In this document: in pieces, positions 51,709 through 60,790 of the stretch | How the letters are laid out: every line of letters begins with the position of its first letter | Numbering within the stretch: the stretch's first letter is position 1 | Origin: Bacteroidota bacterium | Lineage (GTDB): Bacteria > Bacteroidota > Bacteroidia > Flavobacteriales > Weeksellaceae | Direction of reading: 5' to 3' | NCBI GenBank assembly: GCA_023394415.1 | Contig: JAEXAR010000014.1 | Location: forward strand, 1-64,000 | Length of the DNA stretch: 64,000 bases | The notes under the pieces: generated by a model | What the model saw: only the letters and a program-made list of their open reading frames with translations | Database searches by the model: none | Told to the model about the DNA's origin: nothing | Made by a program: the position numbers and the translations under genes

Positions 51709-53061
51709 TTGACAGAAGAAGCCCTACAACTCCACGAACAACTGAAAGAAGCGATAATACATCGCAATGTAAGTGACGTTTCTGCAATAATTGCGGAAAT
51801 GGAAGCCGTGGATATTGCTGAATTTTTTGAAGCTTTAGATACTGAAGGGCAGACTTTTGTTTATGATTTGATGACCAATGAACAATCTGCCGAAATGCTT
51901 TTGGAGATTGATGAGGACAAACGTAGAAAATTCTTAAACACACTTTCTTCAAAAGAAATTGCAGATGAAATCATCAACGAGATTGATTCTGATGACGCTG
52001 CGGATATTATTGCAGAAATGCCTGAACATAAGCAGGATGAGATTATCCAACACTTGGATGATGAAGAACATGCCCAGAATATTGTTGACCTTCTGCGTTA
52101 TGATGAAGATACTGCCGGTGGTTTAATGGCAACGGAATTGGTGAAAGTAAACCAAAATCTTTCTATTATTTCTGCGGTGAAAGAAATGCGAAAGCAAGCC
52201 GAAGAAATGGATGAAGTGTATTCTATTTATGTGGTGGATAACAGTGATAAGCTGCTGGGAACTTTAAGTCTTAAAAAACTTTTAACTACATCTTCTTCAA
52301 CAAGAGTTTCGGATGTTTTTAACTCTAAAGTGCGTTCGGTAAAAGATTCGGAAGAAGCGGAAGAAGTTGCCAGACAAATGCAGAAATATGACCTTTTCGA
52401 AGTTCCGGTAGTAGATTCTCTTGGAAAGTTAGTTGGCAGAATCACCATTGATGACGTGATGGATTTCATAAAAGAAGAATCGGAAAAAGATTATCAGTTA
52501 GCATCCGGTATTTCCAGTGATATTGATAATACCGACAATATTTTCAATATGACAAAGGCGCGTTTGCCTTGGCTTTTTATCGGAATGGTTGGCGGATTGA
52601 TTGGTTCGCGTGTATTGCAGGGAAACCAAAGTGCTTTACAGAATGTTCCCGCCTTAATGTTTTTTGTGCCTTTAATTGCTGCAACTGCCGGAAATATAGG
52701 AGTACAGGCTTCTGCGATTATCGTTCAAGGTTTGGCAAATGATACTTTGGGGAAAGACACTTTTAAAACTTTAGCAAAAGAGATCAGTGTTTCAGCAGCA
52801 TCCGGATTAATATTATCGCTGTTGATTTTTGGTTTCAACTTGCTTATCAATCATCACGATTTCACCATTTCTATGACGATATCGCTTTCTTTATTGGCGG
52901 TAATTTTAGTAGCAGCAGTAATTGGAACGATTGTTCCCATTATTCTTGATAAAAATAAAATAGACCCGGCTATTGCAACAGGTCCATTTATTACGACATC
53001 CAATGATATTCTTGGCGTTCTTATTTATTTTTCCATTGCAAGAATGATGTTGCATATTTAG
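51709..53061 (+). CDS. mgtE: magnesium transporter MgtE
   Basis: 450 residues from a TTG start. Order of domains: N superhelical domain (about 1-130, with INEIDSDDAADIIAEMP), two CBS domains (about 130-255, DLFEVPVVDSLGKLVGRITIDDV), then five membrane helices with PALMFFVPLIAATAGNIGVQASAI near 317-340 and GPFITTSNDILGVLIY at the end. A Mg2+ channel gated by cytosolic Mg2+ bound between the N and CBS domains. Standard length. Confidence 0.95.
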   Translation: MTEEALQLHEQLKEAIIHRNVSDVSAIIAEMEAVDIAEFFEALDTEGQTFVYDLMTNEQSAEMLLEIDEDKRRKFLNTLSSKEIADEIINEIDSDDAADIIAEMPEHKQDEIIQHLDDEEHAQNIVDLLRYDEDTAGGLMATELVKVNQNLSIISAVKEMRKQAEEMDEVYSIYVVDNSDKLLGTLSLKKLLTTSSSTRVSDVFNSKVRSVKDSEEAEEVARQMQKYDLFEVPVVDSLGKLVGRITIDDVMDFIKEESEKDYQLASGISSDIDNTDNIFNMTKARLPWLFIGMVGGLIGSRVLQGNQSALQNVPALMFFVPLIAATAGNIGVQASAIIVQGLANDTLGKDTFKTLAKEISVSAASGLILSLLIFGFNLLINHHDFTISMTISLSLLAVILVAAVIGTIVPIILDKNKIDPAIATGPFITTSNDILGVLIYFSIARMMLHI

Positions 53062-53097
53062 AGTTATCAGTAGCGAACGAAAATCAAAAATTTCTGT

Positions 53098-53562
53098 TTA
53101 AAAATTTTCTTCAATTTTATCATCTTCATCCTGAAGCTTTCGGATTAAGGCTTCCATTTCAGAAATTTTATTTTTCAGGGAATTGATTTCGGTTTTATTG
53201 GTGGCTACTTTACTTTTCAGCATGACTTTTCTGGCACGTTCACCATGGTCTTCATCATCATTCTCATCATCATTAATCTCTTCGATGTCTTCCTGAATGT
53301 CTTCAATGTCATCGCTAATTTCTTCAATGTCTTCCTGAATTTCAGTAACGTCTTCCTTCAGATCTTCTATATGTTCTGTACTTTTATTCACCGACATTTG
53401 GATAAAGATAGCCAAATAAATTGCTTCAAGAGACACCACTGTGGTTAGCACCAAAAGCATTTGATCCCACTCCACAATTTGAAGAATTGGCAACAGAAAA
53501 CAGACCACAAAAAACACAGAATGTACGATTACTGATTGTACCGAACCAATCCACCACATCAT
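53098..53562 (-). CDS. DUF1003-like membrane protein with acidic coiled coil, probably frameshifted
   Basis: The intact frame gives 154 residues: two membrane helices (about 10-30 and 34-55, WWIGSVQSVIVHSVFF and SLEAIYLAIFIQMS), then a long acidic heptad coil with repeated EDIEEI-type units (about 65-100), and a basic coil. This resembles DUF1003/low-affinity iron permease-like proteins. Upstream of the first ATG the same frame stays open and reads KIEFLEKIADG, which looks coding, but has no start; an ATG at 53621 enters it only if one A were added to the five-A run (T5 at 53592-53596). So the true gene likely began at 53621. Confidence 0.7.
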   Translation of the reverse strand: MMWWIGSVQSVIVHSVFFVVCFLLPILQIVEWDQMLLVLTTVVSLEAIYLAIFIQMSVNKSTEHIEDLKEDVTEIQEDIEEISDDIEDIQEDIEEINDDENDDEDHGERARKVMLKSKVATNKTEINSLKNKISEMEALIRKLQDEDDKIEENF

Positions 53563-53726
53563 TCCGTCGGCAATTTTTTCAAGAAATTCAATTTTTCCTG
53601 ATTGTTTTTTCTGTCGCGCATCCCTTGAAATTTTATGCTAATTTATTAAAAAGAAATCTTCGATGTAAACTTTGTTTATTTAAGTCTGAAGTTAGATAAT
53701 TCCTAATATTGATTTTCTGCTAAAAA

Positions 53727-54491
53727 TTATAACTCCTTTGTAACTCCCAATCCAAATAAGGCAAAATCATACTTCGCAGGATCTTCCGCATCCATTTTTC
53801 TTAAAATTAAATCGAGTTCTTCTACGGTTTTCCAATCGTTTTGCTTTCTCGTGATAAGTTCCAACTTTCTTGAGATATTTCCGGTATGAACATCCAAAGG
53901 GATTGAAAGGTAATGTTGTGGAAGGTTTTCCCAAATCCCAAGATCTACGTTTCGGTTGTCCTTACGTGTCATCCAACGCAGAAACATCATTAATCTTTTG
54001 GCAGAAGAATTCTTATAAGTCGATGAGACGTGTTTATGACTGCGGTGATTTTCCTCACTTAAAAAAGAGTTTCTAAAACGTTCCAGGCTATGATAAAAAT
54101 TGGTTTCTCTGTCATGGATTAAAAAAAGATATTCAAGGCTACCAAAATTTGTGTAAACTCGGTTTAAGTTTCTGATAAACTGTGAAAAATCTTCACCATT
54201 AAATGTTCTGTGCAAGGGTTGTCCTTCAATATTTTTTAAATCATTTTCAGAAAAATTCAGTACAAAATCATAGGGAGAATTTCCCATATAATTCAGCATC
54301 TTTTCTGCAGATTTAATAATCGATTTTCGGTTTCCCCAGGAAATGGTAGCAGTTAGAAATCCAGAAATTTCAATGTCCTGCTTCAAGGTAAACCGATGTG
54401 GAATCTGTATTGGATCATTATCAATAAAATCAATCTGGTTGTACTGGTCGGATTTTTCGTCGAGGAAGGATTTTAATTCCTGAAAATTCAT
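53727..54491 (-). CDS. TIGR02757 family protein
   Basis: 254 residues. Marks of TIGR02757 (DUF2400): IPHRFTLKQDIEISGFLTATISWGNRKSI near 29-57, RLMMFLRWMTRKD near 165-177 and PLDVHTGNISRKLELI near 197-212. Function unknown; found in many bacteria. It is a soluble helical protein without signal peptide. Single gene. Confidence 0.9.
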   Translation of the reverse strand: MNFQELKSFLDEKSDQYNQIDFIDNDPIQIPHRFTLKQDIEISGFLTATISWGNRKSIIKSAEKMLNYMGNSPYDFVLNFSENDLKNIEGQPLHRTFNGEDFSQFIRNLNRVYTNFGSLEYLFLIHDRETNFYHSLERFRNSFLSEENHRSHKHVSSTYKNSSAKRLMMFLRWMTRKDNRNVDLGIWENLPQHYLSIPLDVHTGNISRKLELITRKQNDWKTVEELDLILRKMDAEDPAKYDFALFGLGVTKEL

Positions 54492-54574
54492 TTTATATAA
54501 AAAGAGAATAATAATTAGATATAATATTTATGAAATCTGTAGAATCTGCTGGAAATAAACCCCCAAAGCTAAAT

Positions 54575-54613
54575 GAGATTCATCACTTCGCAAGCTTTGT
54601 TCAGAATGACAAA
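54575..54613. repeat. short dispersed repeat-like sequence
   Basis: GAGATTCATCACTTCGCAAGC and the following TTTGTTCAGAATGACAAA resemble a short intergenic repeat I associate with many flavobacterial genomes (cttcgttcagaatgacaaa type). Only one copy is in this window, so the identification is by memory alone. Confidence 0.35.
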
Positions 54614-54621
54614 TCCAAAAA

Positions 54622-55539
54622 TTAACCTATTTTCACAGCCTCAAGCTGTTTTGGTAAAAAAGTGTTTGCAAAGATTTCCCTTGCTTCGTTAGTAAACACC
54701 GATAAATCACCATAACGATTTGAGAAATGACCCAAAATCAGTTTTCCCACATTAGCTTTTCTGGCAATTCTGGCAGCTTCTAAAGCAGTGGTATGTCCTG
54801 TATAATCTGCCATTTCTTTTAAATCGTGAAGAAAAGTAGATTCGTGATACAATACATCCACATTTTCAATGATAGGAATGATTTTTTCCAAATAGCGCGT
54901 ATCACTACAAAAAGCATAAGATACAGACTTGGCTGGTTCTTTCGTTAAAGATTCATTTTTTAGGATGTAACCGTCGCTCAAAACGAAATCTTTTCCTAGT
55001 TTCAGATTATGGTAATCGCAGGTTTCAATTTCGGGATATTTAGAGATTTCCTGCATATTGAGATGACGTTCTTTTGGTTTCTCTTTAAAAAGGTAACCGT
55101 TGCAATAAATCCTGTGATCAAGCGGAATCGTAAACACTTCTACCCGATGATCTTCATAAATTTTTTCAGAATAATTTTTATCAAGCTCGTGGTAAACTAC
55201 TTCGAAGCCTTTATGTGTTTCGGTAAGCCTGAAAATTGTTTCCAGCATTTCTTTAATACCTTTCGGTCCGTAAATATGCAAAGGTGTTTCCCTTCCTAAA
55301 AGTCTAAAAGAAGCAACCAAACCAGGTAAACCAAAACAATGATCACCGTGCAGATGCGAGATAAAAATATGATTGATTTTTGAAAAGCGTGCTTTGGCTT
55401 TTCTTAATTGTACTTGTGTTCCCTCGCCACAATCAATAAGGAAATGACGCTCTTCCATTTCCAAAAACTGTGCTGTTGGCGCAGAATTAATAGTAGGAAT
55501 TGCCGAGTTAAAACCAAGAATAGTTAAGTAAGTACTCAA
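54622..55539 (-). CDS. rnz: ribonuclease Z
   Basis: 305 residues, metallo-beta-lactamase fold. Cleaves the 3' trailer of tRNA precursors. Metal motif SHLHGDH at 61-67, CGEGTQVQLRKA near 37-48, and HSTFLHDL-type/LGHFSNRYG near 275. Length is the short bacterial form. Own -7 box 21 bases upstream. Downstream of it, TIGR02757 is 130 bases away. Confidence 0.95.
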   Translation of the reverse strand: MSTYLTILGFNSAIPTINSAPTAQFLEMEERHFLIDCGEGTQVQLRKAKARFSKINHIFISHLHGDHCFGLPGLVASFRLLGRETPLHIYGPKGIKEMLETIFRLTETHKGFEVVYHELDKNYSEKIYEDHRVEVFTIPLDHRIYCNGYLFKEKPKERHLNMQEISKYPEIETCDYHNLKLGKDFVLSDGYILKNESLTKEPAKSVSYAFCSDTRYLEKIIPIIENVDVLYHESTFLHDLKEMADYTGHTTALEAARIARKANVGKLILGHFSNRYGDLSVFTNEAREIFANTFLPKQLEAVKIG

Positions 55540-55560
55540 ATTTCAAATATCAAAAGATTG

Positions 55561-55568
55561 CAAATTTA
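55561..55568 (-). promoter_or_regulatory. -7 promoter box TAAATTTG for rnz
   Basis: Perfect TAnnTTTG on the minus strand, 21 bases before the rnz ATG. Confidence 0.6.
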
Positions 55569-55639
55569 CGGAAAAGTTGGTGATGTTTGGTTTGTGGCAA
55601 TTCGTCATCTTTTATGAATAAGAATTTTACTCAAAAACA

Positions 55640-56215
55640 TTAATTGTTAAACCATTTCAAAAGTAAATCAATCGCATTACTTCGGTGGCTGATTTTGTTT
55701 TTATCTTCGGGTAGCATTTCAGCAAAAGTTTGTTGATGACCTTCAGGAACAAAAATTGGATCGTAACCGAAACCTTTATGACCCTTATTTTCAGTGAGAA
55801 GATTTCCGTAAACGCGGCCTTCAAAATATTGCGGACCGTTTGCTGTGTAATAACAAAGTACGGTTACAAAATAGGCCTTTCGGTTTTCTTTACCTTCCAT
55901 TTCTTCCAAAACTTTGGCAATATTGGTTGGAAAATCGTGGTCTGAAGCATAACGTGCCGAATGGATTCCAGGTTTTCCATCCAAAGCTTCCACTACCAAC
56001 CCTGAATCATCTCCTAAACTCGCAATTCCGGTTTTTTTGTAGCAGTATTCTGCTTTTATCAGTGCATTATCGTGAAAAGTATTGCCATCCTCCACAATTT
56101 CGTCGTGAATGTTATAATCAGTAAGACTTTTCACTAAAAATTCAGGACCTAAAATCTGTTGAATTTCCTCTTTTTTATGGATGTTGTGTGTGGCAACTAG
56201 TATTTCTTTAATCAT
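55640..56215 (-). CDS. rdgB: dITP/XTP pyrophosphatase (non-canonical purine NTPase)
   Basis: 191 residues, HAM1/RdgB family. Hydrolyses dITP, ITP and XTP to keep them out of nucleic acids. Motifs: VATHNIHKKEEI near 7-18, LGDDSGLVVEALDG near 67-80 and KGFGYDPIFVPEG near 147. Eight bases downstream of the CPBP protease gene, likely one transcript. Confidence 0.94.
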   Translation of the reverse strand: MIKEILVATHNIHKKEEIQQILGPEFLVKSLTDYNIHDEIVEDGNTFHDNALIKAEYCYKKTGIASLGDDSGLVVEALDGKPGIHSARYASDHDFPTNIAKVLEEMEGKENRKAYFVTVLCYYTANGPQYFEGRVYGNLLTENKGHKGFGYDPIFVPEGHQQTFAEMLPEDKNKISHRSNAIDLLLKWFNN

Positions 56216-56223
56216 ATTTTAAG

Positions 56224-57051
56224 TTATTCTGCGTGAGCAATCTCGTATTTTTTAGTAAACAAAAAGTAAAAAATGGCAAACACAATAAGGCCAATGATTA
56301 GAATTAAGTAATCCGGAATTCCAAAGAAATCGGAAAAACTTTCGGTGTTCCCATAAAATAATAGTATTGTAGAAACTCCATTATTAAAGGCGTGCAACAA
56401 AATTGGCATTAATAAAGACTTTGTACGATGATACACCAATCCTAAAACATATCCTAGTAAAACCGCTCCTACAAACTGCCAAGGGTTTCCGTGTACCACA
56501 CCAAAAACAACCGCTGAAACCCAAATAGCTTTTGTTGGTTCCCAACCTTTATTTATGAGACCTTTTTGAATAATCCCACGGAAGACAATTTCTTCAAAAA
56601 TTGGTGCCATAACAACTGCCAGTACAAACATTACAGAAAAATCGTTGGTCATTTTTTCCATCATTTCTGAAAACCATTCATACATTGGGCCGAAAAATGG
56701 TCCTTTAACGGGGATTTTTCCGGTAATGAACTCCGCAATAAACATCATTCCCAACATCAATGGGAAAATGAAAAAATAGGTGCTGATATTTTTAGTTGAA
56801 AAATTAAAATTAAGTTTTTGTCCGGTTTGAGGACGGCAAATTAAATAATCGAATGCCATAATAGATCCCACCCACATTATTGCATTCATCAGCATAAGAA
56901 AGAAATCGTCATACTGAAAATTTTCTTTCATAAACATCATTGCAAGAACATTTAAAAAAGAAAGAAACATTGCAGGACCAAGAGCACCTACAAACAATGT
57001 TATGGCACCTTTCCAGTCAAAAATATATTTTGGAAGTTTAGAATTCATCAT
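56224..57051 (-). CDS. CPBP-family intramembrane metalloprotease
   Basis: 275 residues with about eight membrane helices. The CPBP (Rce1-like) motifs are present: APIFEEIVFRGIIQ near 155 (EExxxR), FGVVHGN near 187 (His) and LLHAFNN near 238 (HxxxN/B). Possible roles are prenyl-protein or bacteriocin-type processing; the substrate is unknown. Starts with ATGATG; own promoter. Followed by rdgB. Confidence 0.88.
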   Translation of the reverse strand: MMNSKLPKYIFDWKGAITLFVGALGPAMFLSFLNVLAMMFMKENFQYDDFFLMLMNAIMWVGSIMAFDYLICRPQTGQKLNFNFSTKNISTYFFIFPLMLGMMFIAEFITGKIPVKGPFFGPMYEWFSEMMEKMTNDFSVMFVLAVVMAPIFEEIVFRGIIQKGLINKGWEPTKAIWVSAVVFGVVHGNPWQFVGAVLLGYVLGLVYHRTKSLLMPILLHAFNNGVSTILLFYGNTESFSDFFGIPDYLILIIGLIVFAIFYFLFTKKYEIAHAE

Positions 57052-57064
57052 AGTTTATTTGAAG

Positions 57065-57072
57065 CAAATATA
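57065..57072 (-). promoter_or_regulatory. -7 promoter box TATATTTG for the CPBP gene
   Basis: Perfect TAnnTTTG on the minus strand, 13 bases before the first ATG. Confidence 0.6.
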
Positions 57073-57092
57073 AAAAAATGAAATTTTGGTTT

Positions 57093-57680
57093 TTAATTTT
57101 CCAAAAGATTCACAATTCGGTTCATTGATTCTTCGTACTCCTCTTCATTATTGTTGAAGAATTTCAAAAAATCTAAATCATCATCAGGATCATCAATGGT
57201 TTTAGGCACCGAAAAATCTACGCTCTCAATATACTCTTTCCAATTTTCAAGTTTCCATTTATCGCGGTCAGAATTACGTTCCATCATTCTTTGGTGAACA
57301 ATTTCAGGATCAGTTACGACCCAAATTACAGTAAGCTTTGCATTTAAAGCTCTGAGTTTCTCTTTTAGATTGTTCATATAAGCTTCATCACGAATCTCAC
57401 TGGTAAAAGGTGCATTAATAAGAGCTTTACTATCGTATTGCAGTGCTTCCAAAGCTAAATCTACAATGGTAATATACTCATAATCACGAATATATTTTTT
57501 GAAAAAATCAGAACTTCTGTTATACTCTTCACCAGCAACTGTAAAAATCTGTTTACTTAAGGGTATCAACGTGTCTTTATCCAAATACACAATGTGTTTC
57601 AACCTCTCGGAAAGTTTTTTAGAAATATAGGTTTTTCCGGAAGCCGGAGGAGATGTTACCAATATTAATCGTTTAGTCAT
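57093..57680 (-). CDS. P-loop kinase-like ATP-binding protein
   Basis: 195 residues with a Walker A SPPASGKTY near 10-18 at the N-terminus, then YLDKDTL and a lid-like WVVTDPEIVHQRMMERN near 119-135. This is the AAA_33/zeta-toxin-like small kinase type, cytoplasmic, substrate unknown. The acidic C-terminus has no motif. Divergent from prfC (111 bases). Confidence 0.78.
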   Translation of the reverse strand: MTKRLILVTSPPASGKTYISKKLSERLKHIVYLDKDTLIPLSKQIFTVAGEEYNRSSDFFKKYIRDYEYITIVDLALEALQYDSKALINAPFTSEIRDEAYMNNLKEKLRALNAKLTVIWVVTDPEIVHQRMMERNSDRDKWKLENWKEYIESVDFSVPKTIDDPDDDLDFLKFFNNNEEEYEESMNRIVNLLEN

Positions 57681-57697
57681 TTTAATTTTATTTCAAA

Positions 57698-57705
57698 CAA
57701 AAATA
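57698..57705 (-). promoter_or_regulatory. -7 promoter box TATTTTTG for the P-loop kinase
   Basis: Perfect TAnnTTTG on the minus strand, 17 bases before the ATG at 57680. Confidence 0.5.
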
Positions 57706-57791
57706 GTGGTTTGTTCTATAATTTGGAATCACTTTTTCTAAACTTTTATTTCTCACCAAAAATCACGATTTTTGCAGCCATAAAATTCAAT

Positions 57792-59390
57792 ATGTCAGAT
57801 TTAATCAAAGAAATACAAAAACGTAAAACCTTTGGCATCATTTCTCACCCAGATGCCGGAAAAACAACACTCACCGAGAAGCTTCTTCTTTTTGGTGGGG
57901 CAATTCAGGAAGCGGGTGCCGTAAAATCTAATAAAATTAAGAAAGGAGCCACTTCCGATTTTATGGAGATTGAAAGACAGAGGGGAATTTCTGTAGCAAC
58001 CTCCGTTTTGGCATTTGAATATAAAGGTCATAAAATCAATATTTTAGATACACCGGGACATAAAGATTTTGCAGAAGATACCTATCGAACTTTAACGGCA
58101 GTTGATTCAGTAATTGTGGTGATAGACGTCGCAAAAGGTGTTGAGGAACAGACTGAAAAACTCGTTCAGGTTTGCCGAATGAGAAATATCCCGATGCTGG
58201 TTTTTATCAATAAGCTTGATCGTGAAGGTAAAGATGCCTTCGATTTGCTGGATGAAGTGGAACAAAAACTTGGTTTAACAGTGACACCACTTTCTTTACC
58301 GATTGGTATGGGAAGTGACTTTCAGGGAATTTATAACATCTGGGAAAAGAATATCGAATTTTTCCTTGAAGAAAAGAAGCAAAAAGTTGGCGAATCCATC
58401 AATATTGATGATGTGAATGATCCGAAAGTAGACGAACTGATTGGCGCAAAAGCTGCTGCTACATTACGTGAAGAACTTGAGTTGGTAGAAACCGTTTATC
58501 CAGAATTTGATCGTAATGATTATATGAATGGAGATTTGCAACCCGTTTTCTTTGGTTCAGCGTTGAATAATTTTGGTGTTCGCGAACTTTTGGATGCCTT
58601 TATCGAAATTGCACCAATGCCACAACCAAAAGAATCTGACCTGCGCATTGTAAAGCCTGAAGAAAAGAATTTTACGGGTTTTGTATTTAAAATCCACGCA
58701 AATATGGATCCTAAGCATCGTGACAGATTAGCGTTTGTAAAAATTGTTTCAGGAACTTTTAAGCGTAATGAAAACTATCTTCTCGTTCGTGAAGGTAAAA
58801 AAATGAAATTTTCAGCGCCAAATGCATTCTTTGCAGATAAAAAAGAAGTTGTAGATGAGAGTTTCCCGGGTGATATTGTTGGCTTACACGATACCGGAAA
58901 TTTCAGAATTGGTGATACTTTAACCGGTGGTGAAAAATTAAGTTTCAAAGGAGTTCCAAGCTTCTCGCCGGAGCATTTCAGATATGTTAATAATGACGAT
59001 CCTTTAAAAGCGAAACAACTCGCAAAAGGTATCGATCAATTGATGGATGAAGGTGTAGCACAGTTATTTACACTTGAAATGAATGGTAGAAAAATTATAG
59101 GAACTGTAGGTGCACTGCAATACGAAGTCATTCAATACCGTTTGGAACACGAATATGGTGCAAAATGCACTTACGAGCCGCTTTCCATACACAAAGCCTG
59201 TTGGGTTGAAGCTGATGAAAAGTCAGAAGAATTCAAGGAGTTTGCCCGTCTAAAACAGCGATTTTTGGCAAGAGACAAATATGACCAGTTGGTTTTTCTA
59301 GCAGATTCGTCCTTTACCATTCATATGACGCAGGAGAAATTCCCTAATGTCAAGCTCCATTTTATCAGTGAATTTAGAAACGAACAATAA
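57792..59390 (+). CDS. prfC: peptide chain release factor 3
   Basis: 532 residues from the ATG at 57792. A translational GTPase that recycles RF1/RF2. G1 HPDAGKTT at 19-26, DTPGHKDF (G3), NKLDREGKD (G4), and the family-typical ISVATSVLAFEYKGH near 67-81. The frame stays open 27 codons further upstream to 57711, but that part has no family similarity and covers the promoter region, so it is rejected. Confidence 0.95.
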   Translation: MSDLIKEIQKRKTFGIISHPDAGKTTLTEKLLLFGGAIQEAGAVKSNKIKKGATSDFMEIERQRGISVATSVLAFEYKGHKINILDTPGHKDFAEDTYRTLTAVDSVIVVIDVAKGVEEQTEKLVQVCRMRNIPMLVFINKLDREGKDAFDLLDEVEQKLGLTVTPLSLPIGMGSDFQGIYNIWEKNIEFFLEEKKQKVGESINIDDVNDPKVDELIGAKAAATLREELELVETVYPEFDRNDYMNGDLQPVFFGSALNNFGVRELLDAFIEIAPMPQPKESDLRIVKPEEKNFTGFVFKIHANMDPKHRDRLAFVKIVSGTFKRNENYLLVREGKKMKFSAPNAFFADKKEVVDESFPGDIVGLHDTGNFRIGDTLTGGEKLSFKGVPSFSPEHFRYVNNDDPLKAKQLAKGIDQLMDEGVAQLFTLEMNGRKIIGTVGALQYEVIQYRLEHEYGAKCTYEPLSIHKACWVEADEKSEEFKEFARLKQRFLARDKYDQLVFLADSSFTIHMTQEKFPNVKLHFISEFRNEQ

Positions 59391-59398
59391 GTAATATA

Positions 59399-59457
59399 AA
59401 ATCTGTGAAAATTTCACAGATTTTTTTGTGAATGGGTTGTAAAATGTTTTACAATCC
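59399..59457 (+). terminator. two hairpins after prfC
   Basis: First hairpin AAATCTGTGAAA/TTTCACAGATTT (59399-59423) with T7 after it is a strong terminator. A second stem GGGTTGTAAAA/TTTTACAATCC (59434-59457) follows; without T-run it may be a backup or a separate element. Confidence 0.85.
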
Positions 59458-59565
59458 TTTGATTACCTTTATTTTATAAATCCGAATAAGTTTTCGATGC
59501 CCGTAAGGTTTTGTTTAGGAATATTAATTGCATCATTAATTGCGTTAAAAAACAAATTATAAGAA

Positions 59566-60756
59566 ATGAAGAAATTTTGGTTTCCTTTTGTGGTTGCAGC
59601 AATATTAGTTTCGTGTACCCAAACAGAAATGAAACAAACCACTGATACCATAAAACAAGCCGACAGCCTTTTTAAAACAGCAAAGGAAGGTTATAAAACT
59701 TTAGATTCTATTTCAGCTATAGTGAAAGATTCGGCAAGGTTTAACAAAGTTGTGGTTCCCGAAATTGAAAAACAGAAAAAAAACGTTGAAGAAGTGATCA
59801 GAAACAGCACAAAAAGTATTGATTCTGTAAATGCGGTGATTAAGAAAACAACTGATCAAATTAATAAAAGTGCAAATGTTATTAAGACAGTTGATTCTGC
59901 AAGAGAAGCGCTTAAAAATAGCAAAAACCCAATCGATGCACTTTCAACCATATCTAAAACTTTAGAGAAAGTCTCTAAAACAACAAAAAACAATTCACAG
60001 CAAACCTCTCCTTCCACTCCTCCTCAAGAACCTCAGGTAACACAGCCTCAACAACCTGATTTAGAAGAACCTGCAGCAATTCCGCAACCGGAACCAGTAA
60101 TGACTAATCCTTTAGTGAAAACAGCCAGAATGACGATTGCAGTAAATAATCTTGACAATACAAGAAGTGATTTGGCAACGGAACTTTACAAATATGGTGG
60201 AGAAATTGTAACTGAAAGTTTTGGTGAAGAACAAGGCTTTCGCAAACAGTACATTACTGCAAAAGTACCTTATAAATATTTTGAAGAAGCGGCTCAAAAT
60301 ATTGCGCAAAGAATGGGCACTTTAAGAACCAAAAATATCGAAACCGAGGGTAAAGATTATGATCCGAACCAAATGTGTGACCTCGAAATTACTTTCACTG
60401 AAGATAGTCAATACGCATTTAACGAGTCTATTACCAATTCAAATACTGATGAGAGTTATGGTACTAAATCTTCTGATGCGTTTATGAAAGGTTTTGATGG
60501 ACTCAAAAATGTATTTTTATTCTTACTTCCTTTTTGGCCTTTGCTTTTAATTGGTGGAATTGTATACTATTTATACAGAAAAAACAAGCGCAAAAGAGAC
60601 GAAGCATTGGTTGAAGCGAAACTTCAGGAACAAAAAAGATACAGAGAAAGCACAGAAGAAAACGTGGCAGAAGAATCTGCTTTCACCAAAAATAATCCTA
60701 TTAATGAGATAGAAAATCCGGACGATCCTTACGCAAAATATAAACCTAAATCATAA
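59566..60756 (+). CDS. DUF4349-type lipoprotein with C-terminal membrane helix
   Basis: 396 residues. Lipobox LVSC (Cys17); then a long helical region rich in Lys/Ser/Thr (about 25-140), a Pro/Gln-rich linker (about 145-180), a DUF4349-like domain (about 182-275: VKTARMTIAVNNLDNTRSDL, GGEIVTES, and YITAKVPYKYFEEAAQNI), and a membrane helix at about 315-337 with a basic cytoplasmic tail. If both lipid and helix are used, it would span the periplasm. Function unknown. Confidence 0.8.
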   Translation: MKKFWFPFVVAAILVSCTQTEMKQTTDTIKQADSLFKTAKEGYKTLDSISAIVKDSARFNKVVVPEIEKQKKNVEEVIRNSTKSIDSVNAVIKKTTDQINKSANVIKTVDSAREALKNSKNPIDALSTISKTLEKVSKTTKNNSQQTSPSTPPQEPQVTQPQQPDLEEPAAIPQPEPVMTNPLVKTARMTIAVNNLDNTRSDLATELYKYGGEIVTESFGEEQGFRKQYITAKVPYKYFEEAAQNIAQRMGTLRTKNIETEGKDYDPNQMCDLEITFTEDSQYAFNESITNSNTDESYGTKSSDAFMKGFDGLKNVFLFLLPFWPLLLIGGIVYYLYRKNKRKRDEALVEAKLQEQKRYRESTEENVAEESAFTKNNPINEIENPDDPYAKYKPKS

Positions 60757-60760
60757 TAAA

Positions 60761-60790
60761 AAATCCTTCAGTTTCGGAAGGATTTTTTTT
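60761..60790. terminator. bidirectional intrinsic terminator
   Basis: Nine-base-pair stem AAATCCTTC/GAAGGATTT (60761-60769, 60777-60785) with T8 on the plus strand and T-run on the minus strand, between convergent genes. Confidence 0.87.

Noticed and set aside
54529..54624. 31-codon ORF MKSVESAGNK...
   Set aside because: Made of the dispersed repeat sequence, no -7 box at a fitting distance; probably chance.
57711..57791. 27-codon N-terminal extension of prfC
   Set aside because: No family similarity; RF3 proteins start at the MSDLIKEI segment.
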